In this document: piece by piece, positions 37,112-48,039 of the stretch
How the letters are laid out: the number at the start of each line of letters is the position of its first letter
How positions within the stretch are numbered: position 1 is the first letter of the stretch
NCBI GenBank assembly: GCA_963806395.1
Contig: CAWDYI010000003.1
Location: 1 to 64,000, forward strand
DNA length: 64,000 bases
Reading direction: 5' to 3'
Source: DASSUW01 sp963806395
GTDB taxonomy: Bacteria; Actinomycetota; Thermoleophilia; Solirubrobacterales; Solirubrobacteraceae
Translations under genes and position numbers: made by a program
Notes under the pieces: model-generated
Told to the model about the DNA's origin: nothing
Database searches by the model: none
Seen by the model: only the letters and a program-made list of their open reading frames with translations

Positions 37112-38187
37112 CGCCGCCGGCCTCCGTCGCCGCACGGCACGACCGCTCTGAGCCGCCAGCCGTCGGCTTCGATCGGGCCGGCGCTCACGCTGCCGCCGAG
37201 CGCTTCCACCCGCTCGCGCAGCCCGATCAGGCCGAAGCCGGCGTCGCGGTCGTCCACGCGCACGGTCGCGCCCACGCCGTCGTTGGTGACCGTGACGGCG
37301 ATCGCCTGGCCGGCCGCGTCACGCGCCGGTGCGACGGCGATCTCCACCGCGCCGGCGGCACGAGCGTGACGACGCACGTTGGCCAGCGCCTCGACCACGA
37401 CGCGGTAGCCGGTCGCGCTGACCTCAGGCGCGAGCCCGTCGAGCGCTTCCGGCGCGGCGTTGAGCTGGACCCGCGCCCGCGAGCTCGTCGCGAAGCGGCC
37501 GGTCAACTCGGCCAGATCCTCGAGCCCGGCCATCTGGGCCTGCTCCGGGCCTGCCGTATCGTCGCCGGCCTCGCGCAGCGCCCGCACCGTCCGGTCCATC
37601 GCGGCAAGCGCACGCAGGGCGTCCTCCTCGATCCGATCGAGTGCCGCCAGCGCCTGCTCCGGGGCGGTCACGCCGATCATCCGGCCCGCCTGAGCGTCCA
37701 CGACGATCCCGCTGACATCGTGCGCGACGAAGTCGTGGAGATCCCGGGCCAGCTCCAGACGCTGGCTTCGGCGCGCGTCGGCGACCGACCGCGCGCGGTC
37801 GGCGTCGAGCGCGTTGAGGTGCAGCGCGGCACCGGCCGCGCCCGCCGCTCCGAACGACCAGAACGCCACAGCCTCCGCCGCCTCCCGGAGCGAGCCCCCG
37901 GCGTCGCCGCCGACGAAGATCATCGCCGCCTCAGCCGCCCCCGCAACCGATGCGGAGACCAGAGCCTGGCCCGCAGGCGCGTTCCGCACGGCGAGGAAGA
38001 TCAGCACGATCATGACCACGGCCTCGACCAGGACGAGCACGTCGGCGCGCCCGCCGCCGGCCAGCGCGATCAACAGCGACGCGACCAGGGACACCGCCGC
38101 CGCGACCACGATCACGAGCGGCACGTGCGCCTTGACGCCGGACCACCCGGGCCCGCTGGCGAGGAGGGGCTGGGGAGGAGCTCTCAT
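37108..38187 (-). CDS. HisKA_3-type sensor histidine kinase
   Basis: The 359-residue kinase has about four membrane helices in the first 130 residues, then ELARDLHDFVAHDVSGIVVDAQ with phosphoacceptor His151. The HATPase domain is atypical in spacing but has the N box VVEALANVRRHA and the G box DAGFGLIGLRERVEALGG. It pairs with the overlapping NarL-type regulator. Little protein is outside the membrane, so it may sense envelope state, as LiaS/DesK-type kinases do. Confidence 0.9.
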   Translation of the reverse strand: MRAPPQPLLASGPGWSGVKAHVPLVIVVAAAVSLVASLLIALAGGGRADVLVLVEAVVMIVLIFLAVRNAPAGQALVSASVAGAAEAAMIFVGGDAGGSLREAAEAVAFWSFGAAGAAGAALHLNALDADRARSVADARRSQRLELARDLHDFVAHDVSGIVVDAQAGRMIGVTAPEQALAALDRIEEDALRALAAMDRTVRALREAGDDTAGPEQAQMAGLEDLAELTGRFATSSRARVQLNAAPEALDGLAPEVSATGYRVVVEALANVRRHARAAGAVEIAVAPARDAAGQAIAVTVTNDGVGATVRVDDRDAGFGLIGLRERVEALGGSVSAGPIEADGWRLRAVVPCGDGGRRR

Positions 38188-38237
38188 GGGGCGACGGTAC
38201 GCGCGCCCCTTGAGAGGTCCCTGAGGCCTTGCAAGCG

Positions 38238-41200
38238 CTAAGGCGCGGGCTCGACCGGCCTGCTCTCGATCGACCAGCTCCCGCTGCCGATCCTCGAGAG
38301 CACGATCCGGTCGCCGTCGGCGTGCGCGCCGTAGGCGTGGCCATGGCTCCCGTCCCAGGCCAGCCGGCCGTTCACCCGTACCCGCGTGCGCAGGCCGCCC
38401 GTCGGCACCCGCACCTCGGCACGGCTGTTGACCGGCACCGACACCCGCTGGCGAAGACCGCCGTCGCGCTTGCTCCACGCGCTTGCGATCGTGCCGTAGG
38501 GCGACTCGAGGCTCGCGACTCCATGTGCTCCAGATCGCTCGGGATCAGGGGCGCCACCAGGAACTCGCGGAAGCCCGGCTCGGTGGAGCGGACCCGGCCA
38601 GATAGCCGGTATGACCAGTCGTCGATCGCGCCCATCATGAAGTGGTTCTGCGAGCCGTGGCCATCCCAGAACTCCGGCAGCGTCGTGGCGCCGGAGGCCA
38701 GCATCGCCGCGTAGCTCGGCGCCGTCGGGTTCCTGGCCATCGCGAGCACGGTGTCCGCGTCGCCCTCCTCGCCGAGCACGTCGAACAGCGCCCGCAGGCC
38801 GATCTCGCCGGTCGACAGGTGGTCGTCGCGCTCGGCGATGTCCGCGCGCAGGGCGCCGAGCACGGCGTCGCGGTGCTCATCCGGCACCATGCCGGCCGCC
38901 AGCGGCAGCGCGTTGGACGCCTGGCTGCCGGAGCCGTAGCTGCCGGTCGCGGCATCGAAGTACCGCTCGTTGAACGCGGTCGCGGATCTCCGCGGCGAGC
39001 GCGGTGTAGCGGGCGGCCGCGGCGTCGTCGTCCGACCACGCCGGCGATCTCGGCCATCACGTTCGCGTAGCGGTAGTAGGCCGTCGTGGCCGGGATCGCG
39101 AGCGGCGTCGACGTGTCGAACGCGCCCCAGTCGCCGAGGCCGTGGGAGAGGATGTGGTCGGTCGCCTTCGTCGCCAGGTAGTCCATGTAGCGCTGCATCG
39201 CCTGGTAGCCGTCGCGCAGCAGCTCGGCGTCGCCGTAGGCCTGGTAGTGCTTGAACGGCGTCATGATCAGCGCGCCGCCCCAGTTGGCGTCGTCGCGGAA
39301 GCCGCCGCCGAAGACGGTGTACTCCGGTGCGATGTCAGGGACCATGCCGTCGGCGAGCTGCGCATCGCTGATGTCGCGCACGAGCTTGCGGTAGTACGCG
39401 GCGACGTCGAAGTTCGACGCGACGGTGTCGTAGAGCAGGTGGTACTCCTCCAGCCAGCCGAGCTTCTCGCGATGCGGGCAGTCCGTCAGGACGGAGAACA
39501 TGTTGCTCTCGACCGCCCGCAGCACCATCTCGTAGGTGGCGTTCAGCGTCGCGTCGGAGGAGTCGATCGTGCCGGTCCGCTCGTTGTCGGCGCGGAGCAC
39601 CTCCGCGCGCACGTCGGCCACCGCGGGCGGCTCGCTCAGGCCGCTGACCTCCAGGTAGCGGAAGCCGTAGTACATGAAGCGCGGGCGCCAGGTCTCCGCG
39701 CCGCCGGTCGCCGCGGTGTAGCGGAAGTACACCGGCCCGCCGATCTCCGCCTGCGTGACGCGGCCGTCGTCGCAGCTGCTCGCCGGGCGTGATCGCGCGG
39801 TCTCGCCTGCCGCTCCGCGCACCGTGATCACCGGCCGGCCCGCGAGGTTGCGGCCGAGGTCGTACAGCCAGACGCCGGGCGCGACCTCCGTGCGGGACTT
39901 CGCCGTCACGGTCTCCTGCACCCGCACGGGCGGCGACTGCTGTGCGCTCAGGACCTGCTCGGGCTGCGGGTCGCCGAGGTCCGCCGCGGCCCGCCAGTCG
40001 CCGAGGTCGGCGCCCGGCGCGTCCCAGCCGGTGAGCTCGCGGCCGGCGTCGTAGTCCTCGCCGCCGTACCAGTTCGAGAACGTCGTCGGGCCGCTCTCGG
40101 CACGCCAGGAGCCATCCGTGGCGATCGTGGTGCGGGTCCCGTCGGTGAACGTCACCTCGAGCTGCGCGAGCAGCTTCAGCGGTCCCATCGTGCCGCTGAA
40201 CTTCACGTAGCGGCCGGAGTCGGCGGGCACGTCGTAGATGCCGCGTCCGAGCATGAAGCCGAGCGTGTTGGACCCGCGGCGCAGGCGGTCGGAGACGTCG
40301 TAGGTCGTGTACAGCACGCGCTTGCGGTAGTCGGTGTTGGCCGGCTCGAGGACCGCGTCGCCGACCTTGCGGCCGTTCAGGCGCGCCTCCGAGACGCCGA
40401 GGCCGACGGCGTACAGGCGCGCGCTGTGCACGCGCTTGTCGAGCGTGAACGTGCGTGCCATCAGCGGCAGTCCGGGCGGCTGCTCGGGCACCTGCGGCGC
40501 CGCCTGCCCGGCGGCCCGGTGCGCCTCGCTCCACGGCTCGGACGCGTCGGTGCGCGTCTGCAGCGTGAAGTCCTCGGGGAAGTTGGCCGTCTCCCGAGCC
40601 GCCGTCAGGGCGTCGGTCCGCGGGTACAGGCGCACCTCGTCGACGTCCGTCACCTCACCGAGGTCCACCTCGAGCCAGATCGAGGCATCGCCGAGGTCCT
40701 GCTGATGGCGCTCGTAGCTCGTGTAGCCGCGAGGGTCGGAGTCCGAGTCCAGGCTGCCGTCGGTGATCAGGCGCGGCTCCCAGACACCGCTGACGGTGTA
40801 GCTCTCGGACGCCGTCACCGGTCGGCCCTGCGAGCGCAGCGTCCCGTCCCCGTAGGCCTGCAGCTCGGCGAGCTGGAGCCGCGAGACAGGATCGGGCCAG
40901 CCCTCCTGGAGCGGCTTGCCGAGGCGGGTCACGTCGAGGCGCACGTACCGCGTCCGCCGCGACGGGAAGCGGATCACGAGCGGGTCCGCGTTGCGGCGCA
41001 GCGAGGCGGGGTCGGCGATCCAGCGGGCCCTCCAGTCGGACCGTTCGAGCAGGCCCATCTCCCAGCTCGCCGGCTTGGCCCAGCCGGAGGCGCGCCCGTG
41101 CTCGTCCCACACGCGCACGGTCCAGCTGACGCGCTGGCGGGAGCGCAGCGGCGGCCCGTCGTAGGGGACGGAGACGGAGTCCGGCGAGCCGACGCGACCG

Positions 41201-41451
41201 CTGTCCCACACGACGCCGCGGCGGTCGGACACGCGGACCTGGTAGGCGCGCTGCGTCTGCTCACGCCTGTGCGAGGCCAGCCGCCAGCTCAGCGACGGCG
41301 TCGTGTCGTCGATCCCGAGCGGGCTGGTCTGGTAGTCGACGCGCAGCTCCTGTGCCCGCAGCGCCGAGTGGCCGTGCCCGCCGGCCACCGCCGTCGCGGG
41401 CGCGGCCAGCGCCGCGAGCGCGCAGACGGCGGTGATCGCCGCCCGCCTCAT
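38238..41451 (-). CDS. GH78 alpha-L-rhamnosidase, exported, frameshifted three times
   Basis: The protein has signal peptide MRRAAITAVCALAALAAPATAVAG. It then shows the rhamnosidase N-terminal domains (LRVDYQTSPLGIDDTTPSLSWRL, VWDSGRV, WRARWI), a discoidin-like insert (LELDLGEV-type), and the (alpha/alpha)6 catalytic domain with TDCPHREKLGWLEEYHL and GDWGAFD. Three frame breaks are seen: +1 near 39022-39037 (VVGRRRR instead of VVGDDAAAARYTALAAEIRD), +1 near 38970-38985 (restores DAFNERYFDAATGSYG) and -1 near 38511-38526 (restores HMEVASLESPYGTIASAWSKRDG). It would release L-rhamnose from glycans. Start ATG 41451 overlaps the upstream stop. Confidence 0.87.
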
Positions 41452-44400
41452 CGCTCCACCTCGAACTCGTAGTCGCCGGAGCCGGTCTCGAACACCGGCC
41501 GGCCGTCCCGCATGCCCACATAGCGCGCGCCGCGATCGGCGCGGACGTCGGCGCGCGAGGGCGCCGGAACGTGCACCAGCGCGCGGCTGCCGACCGGCAC
41601 GGTCACGCCGAGCTCGAGGCCGCCGCGGTCGTCGCGCCGCCAGGCGGCCGCCACGCGGCCGTACGGCGTCCGCGTCGCCGCCCGCGCACGGTCGAGGCCG
41701 GCGACCGGCTCGGGCCGGATCTCGACGGTCTCGAAGCCCGGCGCGGCGGGCCGGATGCCGGCGAGGTCCTTGAAGAACCAGTCCTCGACTGCGCCGCCCA
41801 GGAATGCGTGGTCGAGCGAGCGCGAACCGAGGTCCCACATCTCCCACAGCGACGTTGCGCCGTTGTCGATCCAGTAGCCGAGGCTCGGGTAGGTCCGCTG
41901 CGTCGCGATCGTGTACGCCAGGTCGCCGTAGCCGCGCTCGGTGAGCACGGGCAGCAGGTACTTGGTCCCCAGCGCGCCGGTGTTGAGGTGATCGCCGCGC
42001 GCGTGCACGTCCTCCACCAGGTGCTGCAGCACCTCGTCCTCGCGGTCCTCCGGCACGATGCCGAACGCGAGCGCGAGCACGTTCGACGTCTGGCGGTAGT
42101 CGGGGTCGCTGTCCGTGCGGTAGATCCCGCGCTCGGCGTCGAGGAACTTCGCGTTGAACGCGTCACGGATCCGCACGGCGGCGGCGCGGTAGCGCTCGGC
42201 GTCGCCCGGGTGGTGCAGCACGCGGGCGATCCGCGCCATCGTCCTGACCATCTCGTAGGCGTAGGCGGTGCCGGCGAGGTCCAGGTCCTCCGCCGGGTTC
42301 CCGTGGTAGCCCGGAGCCAGGTAGTCACCGAGGAAGCTCGAGTGGATCCCGTCCGGCGAGCGGGCGATCTCCCAGTCCATGTAGCGGCGCATCGCCGCGT
42401 AGTGGTCGGTGAGCACGTGCCGGTCGCCGCGGTACTCGTACAGCCACCACGGGATCAGCACGTAGGCCGCGTTCCAGGGCGGCGCGGCCCCGAACTGGCC
42501 CTGGCCCCAGCCGCCGTCGGGAGCGATCGCCGGCGGGCGGCCGTTCTCGTCGACGCTGTCGCGGATGTCGTCGAGCCACTTGACGAGGATCCGCTGGACG
42601 TCGAACTCGAGCAGGTCGGTCTCGGCCATCAACTGCGCGTCGCCGGTCCAGCCGTTCTTCTCGTACATCGGCGTGTCCGTCGGGATGCCGTGCAGGTTGT
42701 TGAGCACGGTCTTGCGCGTGAGGTCGCGGATGGTCGCGAACAGCTCGGTGCCGGATGCGAACTCCCCGTGGGAGGCGACGTCCGAATGCACCAGGCGACC
42801 GTCGAGGTCCGCTGCGGTCGGCGTGCCCGGCCAGCCGGTGACCTGCACGTACTGGAACCCCTTGTACGAGAACCGCGGCTCCCATGTCTCCGTGGTGCCG
42901 GTCCCGCGCAGCGTGTAGGTGTCGGTCTGGAAGCGGCCGGTGACGAGGTTGTTCGACGATTGCACCGTGCCGTCGGCGTTGAGCTTCTCGCCGAACCGCA
43001 GCGTCAGCTCGGTGCCCGCGGGCCCGCGCACGCGCAGTCGCGCCCACCCGGCGATGTTGCGCGGCAGGTGGAAGACGTGCACGCCCGGCTGCGGCGTCGT
43101 CACGCGCTCCGGCCGCAGCGTCTCGAGGACGCGCATCGGCTCGTGCTCCTGGGCGACGAGCCGGCCGGCGGGCGGCTCGAGCTCGGCGGCCGCGGCCCAG
43201 TCGTCCGCGTCGAAGCCCGGCTTGTCCCAGCCGGGCAGCGCCAGCCGCGCGTCGTAGCTCTCGCCGGCGTACTGCGAGTCCGACCGCGTCGGGCTGTCGT
43301 GCGAGCTCCAGCCGTCGTCGGAGGCGACCGTGGTGCGGCTGCCGTCGCGGTGCGTGACCTCGAGCTGGAGCAGCGCCCGCGGGTCGCCGTGCCACGGCAC
43401 CGTGTGCCAGTTCCAGACGTTCTGCGTGGTCATGCCGAAGAAGCCGCGGCCGAGCTCGGCGCCGAGCACGTTCTCACCGCGGCGCAGCTGCTTCGTGACG
43501 TCGTGGGTGACGTACTGGACGCGCGTGTCGTAGCGCGTGAAGCCTGGGTCCATGACGTGGTCGGAGACCGGCCGCCCGTTGAGGCTCACGGCCGCGTAGG
43601 CGGCGCCGGCCACGTACAGGCGGGCCCGCTCGATCCTGCCGTCGAGCTCGAACGCCCGGCGGACCAGCGGGGCCGGCCGTTCGGGCGCGGGCGGCGAGAG
43701 CTGCCCCCACGGCGGGTCGCCCGCGCCCGCGGTGCGCCGCGCCGCCGCCCAGGCCGCGTCGTCGTAGCCCGGCTCGGTCCAGCCGGCGGGCGCCTGGTCG
43801 GCGGCACGCCACGCGTCGCCGCCCTCGATCAGCCGGGTGCTCCCGTCGGCGAGCGTGAGCTCCACGCGCGCCAGCACGCCGGCCGGGCTGTTGCTGCCGT
43901 CGGCGTGCGGGTTGTTGCGCGCGGCGATCGCGAGCACGTTCTCGCCGGCGCGCGGCGTCAGCGTGACGAGGCGGGGATGCCGCCACGCCTCCGGATCGTC
44001 GATCGACTCGGTGACGGGCTCGCCGTTCAGGTACGCGGTGAACGCGTCGTCGACGGTGATCAGCAGCCTCGCGCCGGTGACGCCCGTGCCGTCGAACGTC
44101 GTGCGGAAGAACCGCTCGCCGGCGGGCGCCCCTGCCGGCGCGTCACCGTCGGCCGCGAACCACATCCACGAGGCGCCCTCGAAGTCGAGGGTGGGCTCGT
44201 CGGCGGCGGGCGCGCCGATCCAGCGTGCCGTCCAGTCCGACGCGTGCAGCAGGCCGGTCTCGAACCAGGTCGGCCTGCTCCAGTCGGAGCCGCCGCGCTC
44301 GGCCCAGGTCTGGACGCGCCAGAAGTAGCGGGTGCGCGAGCGCAGATCGCGCCCGCCGTAGGAGATGTCGTGGCTGCTCGGCGGAGCGGACCCGGCCGCT

Positions 44401-44655
44401 GTCCCACACGTCGGCTCGGCCGGGGGTCAGCCGGTGCCGGCTCGTCGCCACGAGCACCCGGTAGGCGCGCTGGCGAGCGCCGTCGCGGCCGGCGGTCAGC
44501 GTCCAGCCCAGTCGCGGGGCGGTCTCGTCGATGCCCAGAGGTCGGTCGGCGTGCTCGGTGGTGAGCCCGCCGGCGCGCAGGCCGTGGTCCGCCCGTGCCG
44601 CCGCGGGCACCGCGAGGAGGGCGATCGCGCCGATCAGAGCAGCTGTGGTCCTCAT
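41448..44655 (-). CDS. GH78 alpha-L-rhamnosidase, exported, frameshifted once
   Basis: This second rhamnosidase of ~1070 residues has signal peptide MRTTAALIGAIALLAVPAAARA and the same domain order. Catalytic-domain landmarks are GIPTDTPMYEKNGWTGDAQLMAETDLL (by position 42600-42690), DGGWGQGQFG and SLWEMWD. The frame breaks at 44371-44386: VRSAEQPRHLL becomes RSAE-SHDISYGGRDLRSRTRYFW after one base is dropped. It is a distant paralogue of the gene downstream, so two linkage specificities are likely. Confidence 0.88.
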
Positions 44656-45896
44656 CCGAACACCCTCCGAACCGCGTCGAGATACGCCGTTCCGTGGCGC
44701 CGGCCGGGCTCGAGGAAGCTCCCCTCGGGCCACTCGTTCCAGGCGTTGATCGTTCCCACGCGCGGCTGGCCGTCGCGCTCGATCAGGAAGCTCCGCAACG
44801 ACTCCAGCGCCAGCCGGAACTCGTGCGGGGTGTTGCCGGTGAGCACCGGTGTGAACGGGTAGCCGAGGTGCTCGTAGACGTCCGACTGCGCCGTCCGCGG
44901 GCTCGGGTCCCAGCCCATGCTCACCGTCGGGATGTACGGCACCGGCAGCTCGCCGCTGAGGCGCTCCCACGTGCCGGGCGCCAGGCGGCGCAGCTTCGAG
45001 TACGGCGTCGCGAGCTCGGTCAGCGCGTCGTACTCGTGATGGATCCACGTGTAGTGGGTGGCGCTGTCGAACCCGAGGTCCCGCAGCAGCGTGGCCGGGT
45101 CGGCGGTCCACTGCGTGATCACCGCGTTCAGGTGCAGCTCGCCGCGACCAGCGCTGCGGGCGCGGGCGCGGAAGTCGTCGAGCGCGGCCCGTGTCTCGGC
45201 GCGGCCGCCGAGGCCGGTCTCGAGCGCGGTCAGGTCATAGAAGGAGAAGTAGGGGCGATCCGCGATCCGCCAGTACGAGGGATGCCCGAGGTACTGCGCG
45301 ATCACGTGATCGGTCGCGGCGCGGAACGAGTCGGGCGCGGTCGACGGCGCGCCCGGCAGCAGCGTGTAGAGCGGCATCGCGCGCTTGTGCGGATACAGGT
45401 CCCACCAGTCGTGGTTGGCCCACATCAGCGCGAACTTCAGGCGGTCGTTGTTGCGCGCTCGCAGGTACCCGCGGTCGAGCGCGCCGCCCAGGAACGTCGC
45501 GCCCTCGTACCAGTACCAGTCGAAGATGAACGCATCGAGCCCGTGGCCGGCGGCCGCGCCGATCTTGCGCTCCATCACGCGCGGGTCGCTCTCGTCCTCG
45601 AAGCCCCAGGCCGGGAGGTTGGGCTGGCGATGGCCCTTGAAGCGGGGTTCCGCGCGCTTGACGATCTCCCACTCGGTCCAGCCCGCGCCGTGCCAGCCGT
45701 CGTTGCGCGGGTCGGGATGGAACTGCGGGAAGTAGTACGCCGCCATTTCGACCCATGGCCGCGTCTCTGCGGCCGTGGCTTCCGGAATGCGGCCGAGCGC
45801 CAGCGCGCCGGCCGCCGCGCCGGCGCGCGTGAGGAACTCGGAGCGCTTCAGACCGGACACGCCCGCATCCGACCCGCGCGTAAGTTTCTGTGACAT
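44652..45896 (-). CDS. GH99-like (WbsX-type) exported glycosidase
   Basis: The 414-residue protein has a twin-arginine-like leader (KRSEFLTRAGAAAGALALG). The body has YYFPQFHPDPRNDGWHGAGWTEWEIVKRA, GLDAFIFDWYWYEG and GTINAWNEWPEGSFLEP, which match the glycosyl-hydrolase-99-like domain of WbsX proteins. GH99 enzymes cut internal alpha-mannosidic bonds; the substrate here is unknown. GGGAGGTA precedes ATG 45896. It heads a three-gene operon with both rhamnosidases, so together they probably dismantle a rhamnose-containing polysaccharide. Confidence 0.87.
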   Translation of the reverse strand: MSQKLTRGSDAGVSGLKRSEFLTRAGAAAGALALGRIPEATAAETRPWVEMAAYYFPQFHPDPRNDGWHGAGWTEWEIVKRAEPRFKGHRQPNLPAWGFEDESDPRVMERKIGAAAGHGLDAFIFDWYWYEGATFLGGALDRGYLRARNNDRLKFALMWANHDWWDLYPHKRAMPLYTLLPGAPSTAPDSFRAATDHVIAQYLGHPSYWRIADRPYFSFYDLTALETGLGGRAETRAALDDFRARARSAGRGELHLNAVITQWTADPATLLRDLGFDSATHYTWIHHEYDALTELATPYSKLRRLAPGTWERLSGELPVPYIPTVSMGWDPSPRTAQSDVYEHLGYPFTPVLTGNTPHEFRLALESLRSFLIERDGQPRVGTINAWNEWPEGSFLEPGRRHGTAYLDAVRRVFG

Positions 45897-45936
45897 CTGC
45901 CGTACCTCCCGCCCGAAACGACCAGGAACGAACAAA

Positions 45937-45957
45937 ACAAACCACGACCGCGTTTGT
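45937..45957. promoter_or_regulatory. ACAAAC-N9-GTTTGT dyad in divergent promoter
   Basis: The 92-bp spacer between the glycosidase operon and lutA is unusually A-rich for this genome. It contains ACAAAC (45937-45942) and GTTTGT (45952-45957), a 6-bp dyad with a 9-bp spacer, suitable for a dimeric repressor that controls one or both operons. No regulator gene is adjacent. Confidence 0.35.
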
Positions 45958-45988
45958 CAAGAGGCTGTGACACACTCGGGCCGCCGCG

Positions 45989-46669
45989 GTGCGCGTCGCA
46001 CTCTTCATCACCTGCTTCAACGACACGCTGTTCCCGGCGACCGGGCGCGCCGTGGTCGAGTTGCTCGAGCGACTCGACTGCGATGTCGTGTTCCCGGAGG
46101 CGCAGACGTGCTGCGGGCAGATGCACGGCAACACGGGCTATGCCGAGCACGGCGAGGCGCTGGTGCAGCGCTGGGAGCGCGTGTTCGCCGACTACGACCT
46201 GGTGGTGTCGCCGTCGGCGTCGTGCGTCGGCTACGTGCGCGAGCACGTCCCGTCGTCGGCCGGGCGGCTGTTCGAGCTGACCGAGTTCCTCGTCGACCGG
46301 CTCGGCGTGACCGACGTCGGCGCGTCGTTCCCGCACCGGGTCACGCTCCACCCGACCTGCCACTCGCTGCGGATGCTGCACGTCGGCGACCGGCCGCGGC
46401 GGCTGCTGGAGGCCGTCCGCGGCATCGACCTCGTCGACCTCGGCGACGCGGACGAGTGCTGCGGCTTCGGCGGGACGTTCGCGGTCAAGAACGCGGACAC
46501 GTCGATGGCGATGCTCGGTGACAAGCTGCGGCGCGTGCTCGACACGCGCGCCGAGGTCTGCACGGCGGCGGACAACTCGTGCCTGATGCACATCGGCGGG
46601 GCGCTGCGGCGCCAGCGCGCCGGCGTGCGGACGATGCACCTGGCGGAGATCCTGGCGGCGACCGAATGA
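45989..46669 (+). CDS. lutA: lactate utilization protein A (CCG-domain Fe-S oxidoreductase)
   Basis: The 226-residue protein has two CCG domains: AQTCCGQMHGNTGY and DECCGFGGTFAVKN, with TLHPTCHSLRMLH and DNSCLMHIGG between and after. LutA works with LutB and LutC to oxidise L-lactate to pyruvate. GTG 45989 starts the gene. Its stop overlaps the lutB start (ATGA). It is divergent from the glycosidase operon. Confidence 0.93.
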   Translation: MRVALFITCFNDTLFPATGRAVVELLERLDCDVVFPEAQTCCGQMHGNTGYAEHGEALVQRWERVFADYDLVVSPSASCVGYVREHVPSSAGRLFELTEFLVDRLGVTDVGASFPHRVTLHPTCHSLRMLHVGDRPRRLLEAVRGIDLVDLGDADECCGFGGTFAVKNADTSMAMLGDKLRRVLDTRAEVCTAADNSCLMHIGGALRRQRAGVRTMHLAEILAATE

Positions 46670-48039
46670 AGGGCTTTCCCGCCGCCGCTCACGAGACGCT
46701 CCAGAACGCGCAGCTGCGGCGCAACCTCGGCAAGGCGACGACGACGATCCGCGCCAAGCGGCTGCGGGCGATCGGCGAGCTGCCCGACTGGGAGGCGCTG
46801 CGCGACGCCGGCGCGGCGATCAAGGCGCGCGCGATGGCGACGCTCCCTGAGCAGCTCGAGCGGCTCGAGGAGTCCGTGACGCGTGCGGGCGGCACCGTGC
46901 ACTGGGCGCGCGACGGGGCGGAGGCGAACGCGATCGTGGCGAAGGTCGCGCAGGCGCACGGCTCGCGCGAGGTGATCAAGGTCAAGTCGCTCGCCACGGA
47001 TGAGATCGGGCTCAACGATGCGCTGGCCGAGCAGGGCATCAGCGCGATCGAGACCGACCTCGCGGAGCTGATCCTGCAGCTCTCGAACGACAAGACGACG
47101 CACATCCTCGTGCCCGCGATCCACCGCAACCGGATGGAGATCCGGGCGCTGTTCGAGCAGACGATCGCCCAGGGCGAGCAGCTCGGCAACGAGGCGTCCG
47201 CGATCGCGGAGGCGGCGCGCAAGCATCTGCGCGCGAAGTTCCTGACCGTGCCGGTGGCGGTGTCGGGCGCGAACTTCGGGGTCGCCGAGACCGGCACTGT
47301 CGCGGTCGTCGAGTCGGAGGGCAACGGCCGCATGTGCACGACGCTGCCGGACGTGCTCGTGACCGTGATGGGGATCGAGAAGATCCTGCCCGAGTGGCGC
47401 GACCTCGAGGTGTTCCTCCAGTTGCTGCCGCGCTCGTCGACCGCCGAGCGGATGAACCCGTACACGTCGCTGTGGACCGGCGTGCGCCCCGGCGACGGCC
47501 CGCAGGAGTTCCACCTGATCCTGCTCGACGGCGGTCGCACGAACGTGCTCGCCGACGAGGTCGGTCGCCAGGCGCTGCACTGCATCCGCTGCTCTGCCTG
47601 CCTGAACGTGTGCCCGGTCTACTCGCGCGTCGGCGGCCAGGCGTACGAGTCGGTGTACCCGGGGCCGATCGGCGCGGTGCTGTCGCCGCAGCTGTTCGGG
47701 CTCGACGTGCACCCGACGCTGCCGTGGGCGTCGTCGCTGTGCGGCGCCTGCTACGACGCCTGCCCGGTCAAGATCGAGATCCCGTCGCTGCTCGTGCACC
47801 TGCGCGGACGGGTCGTGCGCGAGCAGAAGGGCCGCTTCAGCCCCGAGCGCGCGGCGATGGCGACGGCGGCGTCGGTGTTCGCGTCACGGCCGCGGTACGA
47901 GCGCGCGCAGAAGCTCGCCCGGCTCGGCCGCGGGCCGCTCGCGAAGGCGATGCTGCCGGGCTGGACGGCGATGCGCGAGCTCCCCGACCCGCCGAAGGAG
48001 ACGTTCCGGGAGTGGTGGCGTGAGCGCCGCGCGGGCTGA
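46666..48039 (+). CDS. lutB: lactate utilization protein B (Fe-S protein)
   Basis: The 457-residue protein has an N-terminal LUD domain (KVKSLATDEIGLNDALAEQGI, SGANFGVAETGTVAVVESEGNGR by position) and two ferredoxin-type 4Fe-4S motifs, CIRCSACLNVCPVY and CGACYDACPVKIE. This fits LutB/YkgF. It is in frame and of normal length, unlike the neighbouring glc genes. Confidence 0.94.
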   Translation: MKGFPAAAHETLQNAQLRRNLGKATTTIRAKRLRAIGELPDWEALRDAGAAIKARAMATLPEQLERLEESVTRAGGTVHWARDGAEANAIVAKVAQAHGSREVIKVKSLATDEIGLNDALAEQGISAIETDLAELILQLSNDKTTHILVPAIHRNRMEIRALFEQTIAQGEQLGNEASAIAEAARKHLRAKFLTVPVAVSGANFGVAETGTVAVVESEGNGRMCTTLPDVLVTVMGIEKILPEWRDLEVFLQLLPRSSTAERMNPYTSLWTGVRPGDGPQEFHLILLDGGRTNVLADEVGRQALHCIRCSACLNVCPVYSRVGGQAYESVYPGPIGAVLSPQLFGLDVHPTLPWASSLCGACYDACPVKIEIPSLLVHLRGRVVREQKGRFSPERAAMATAASVFASRPRYERAQKLARLGRGPLAKAMLPGWTAMRELPDPPKETFREWWRERRAG

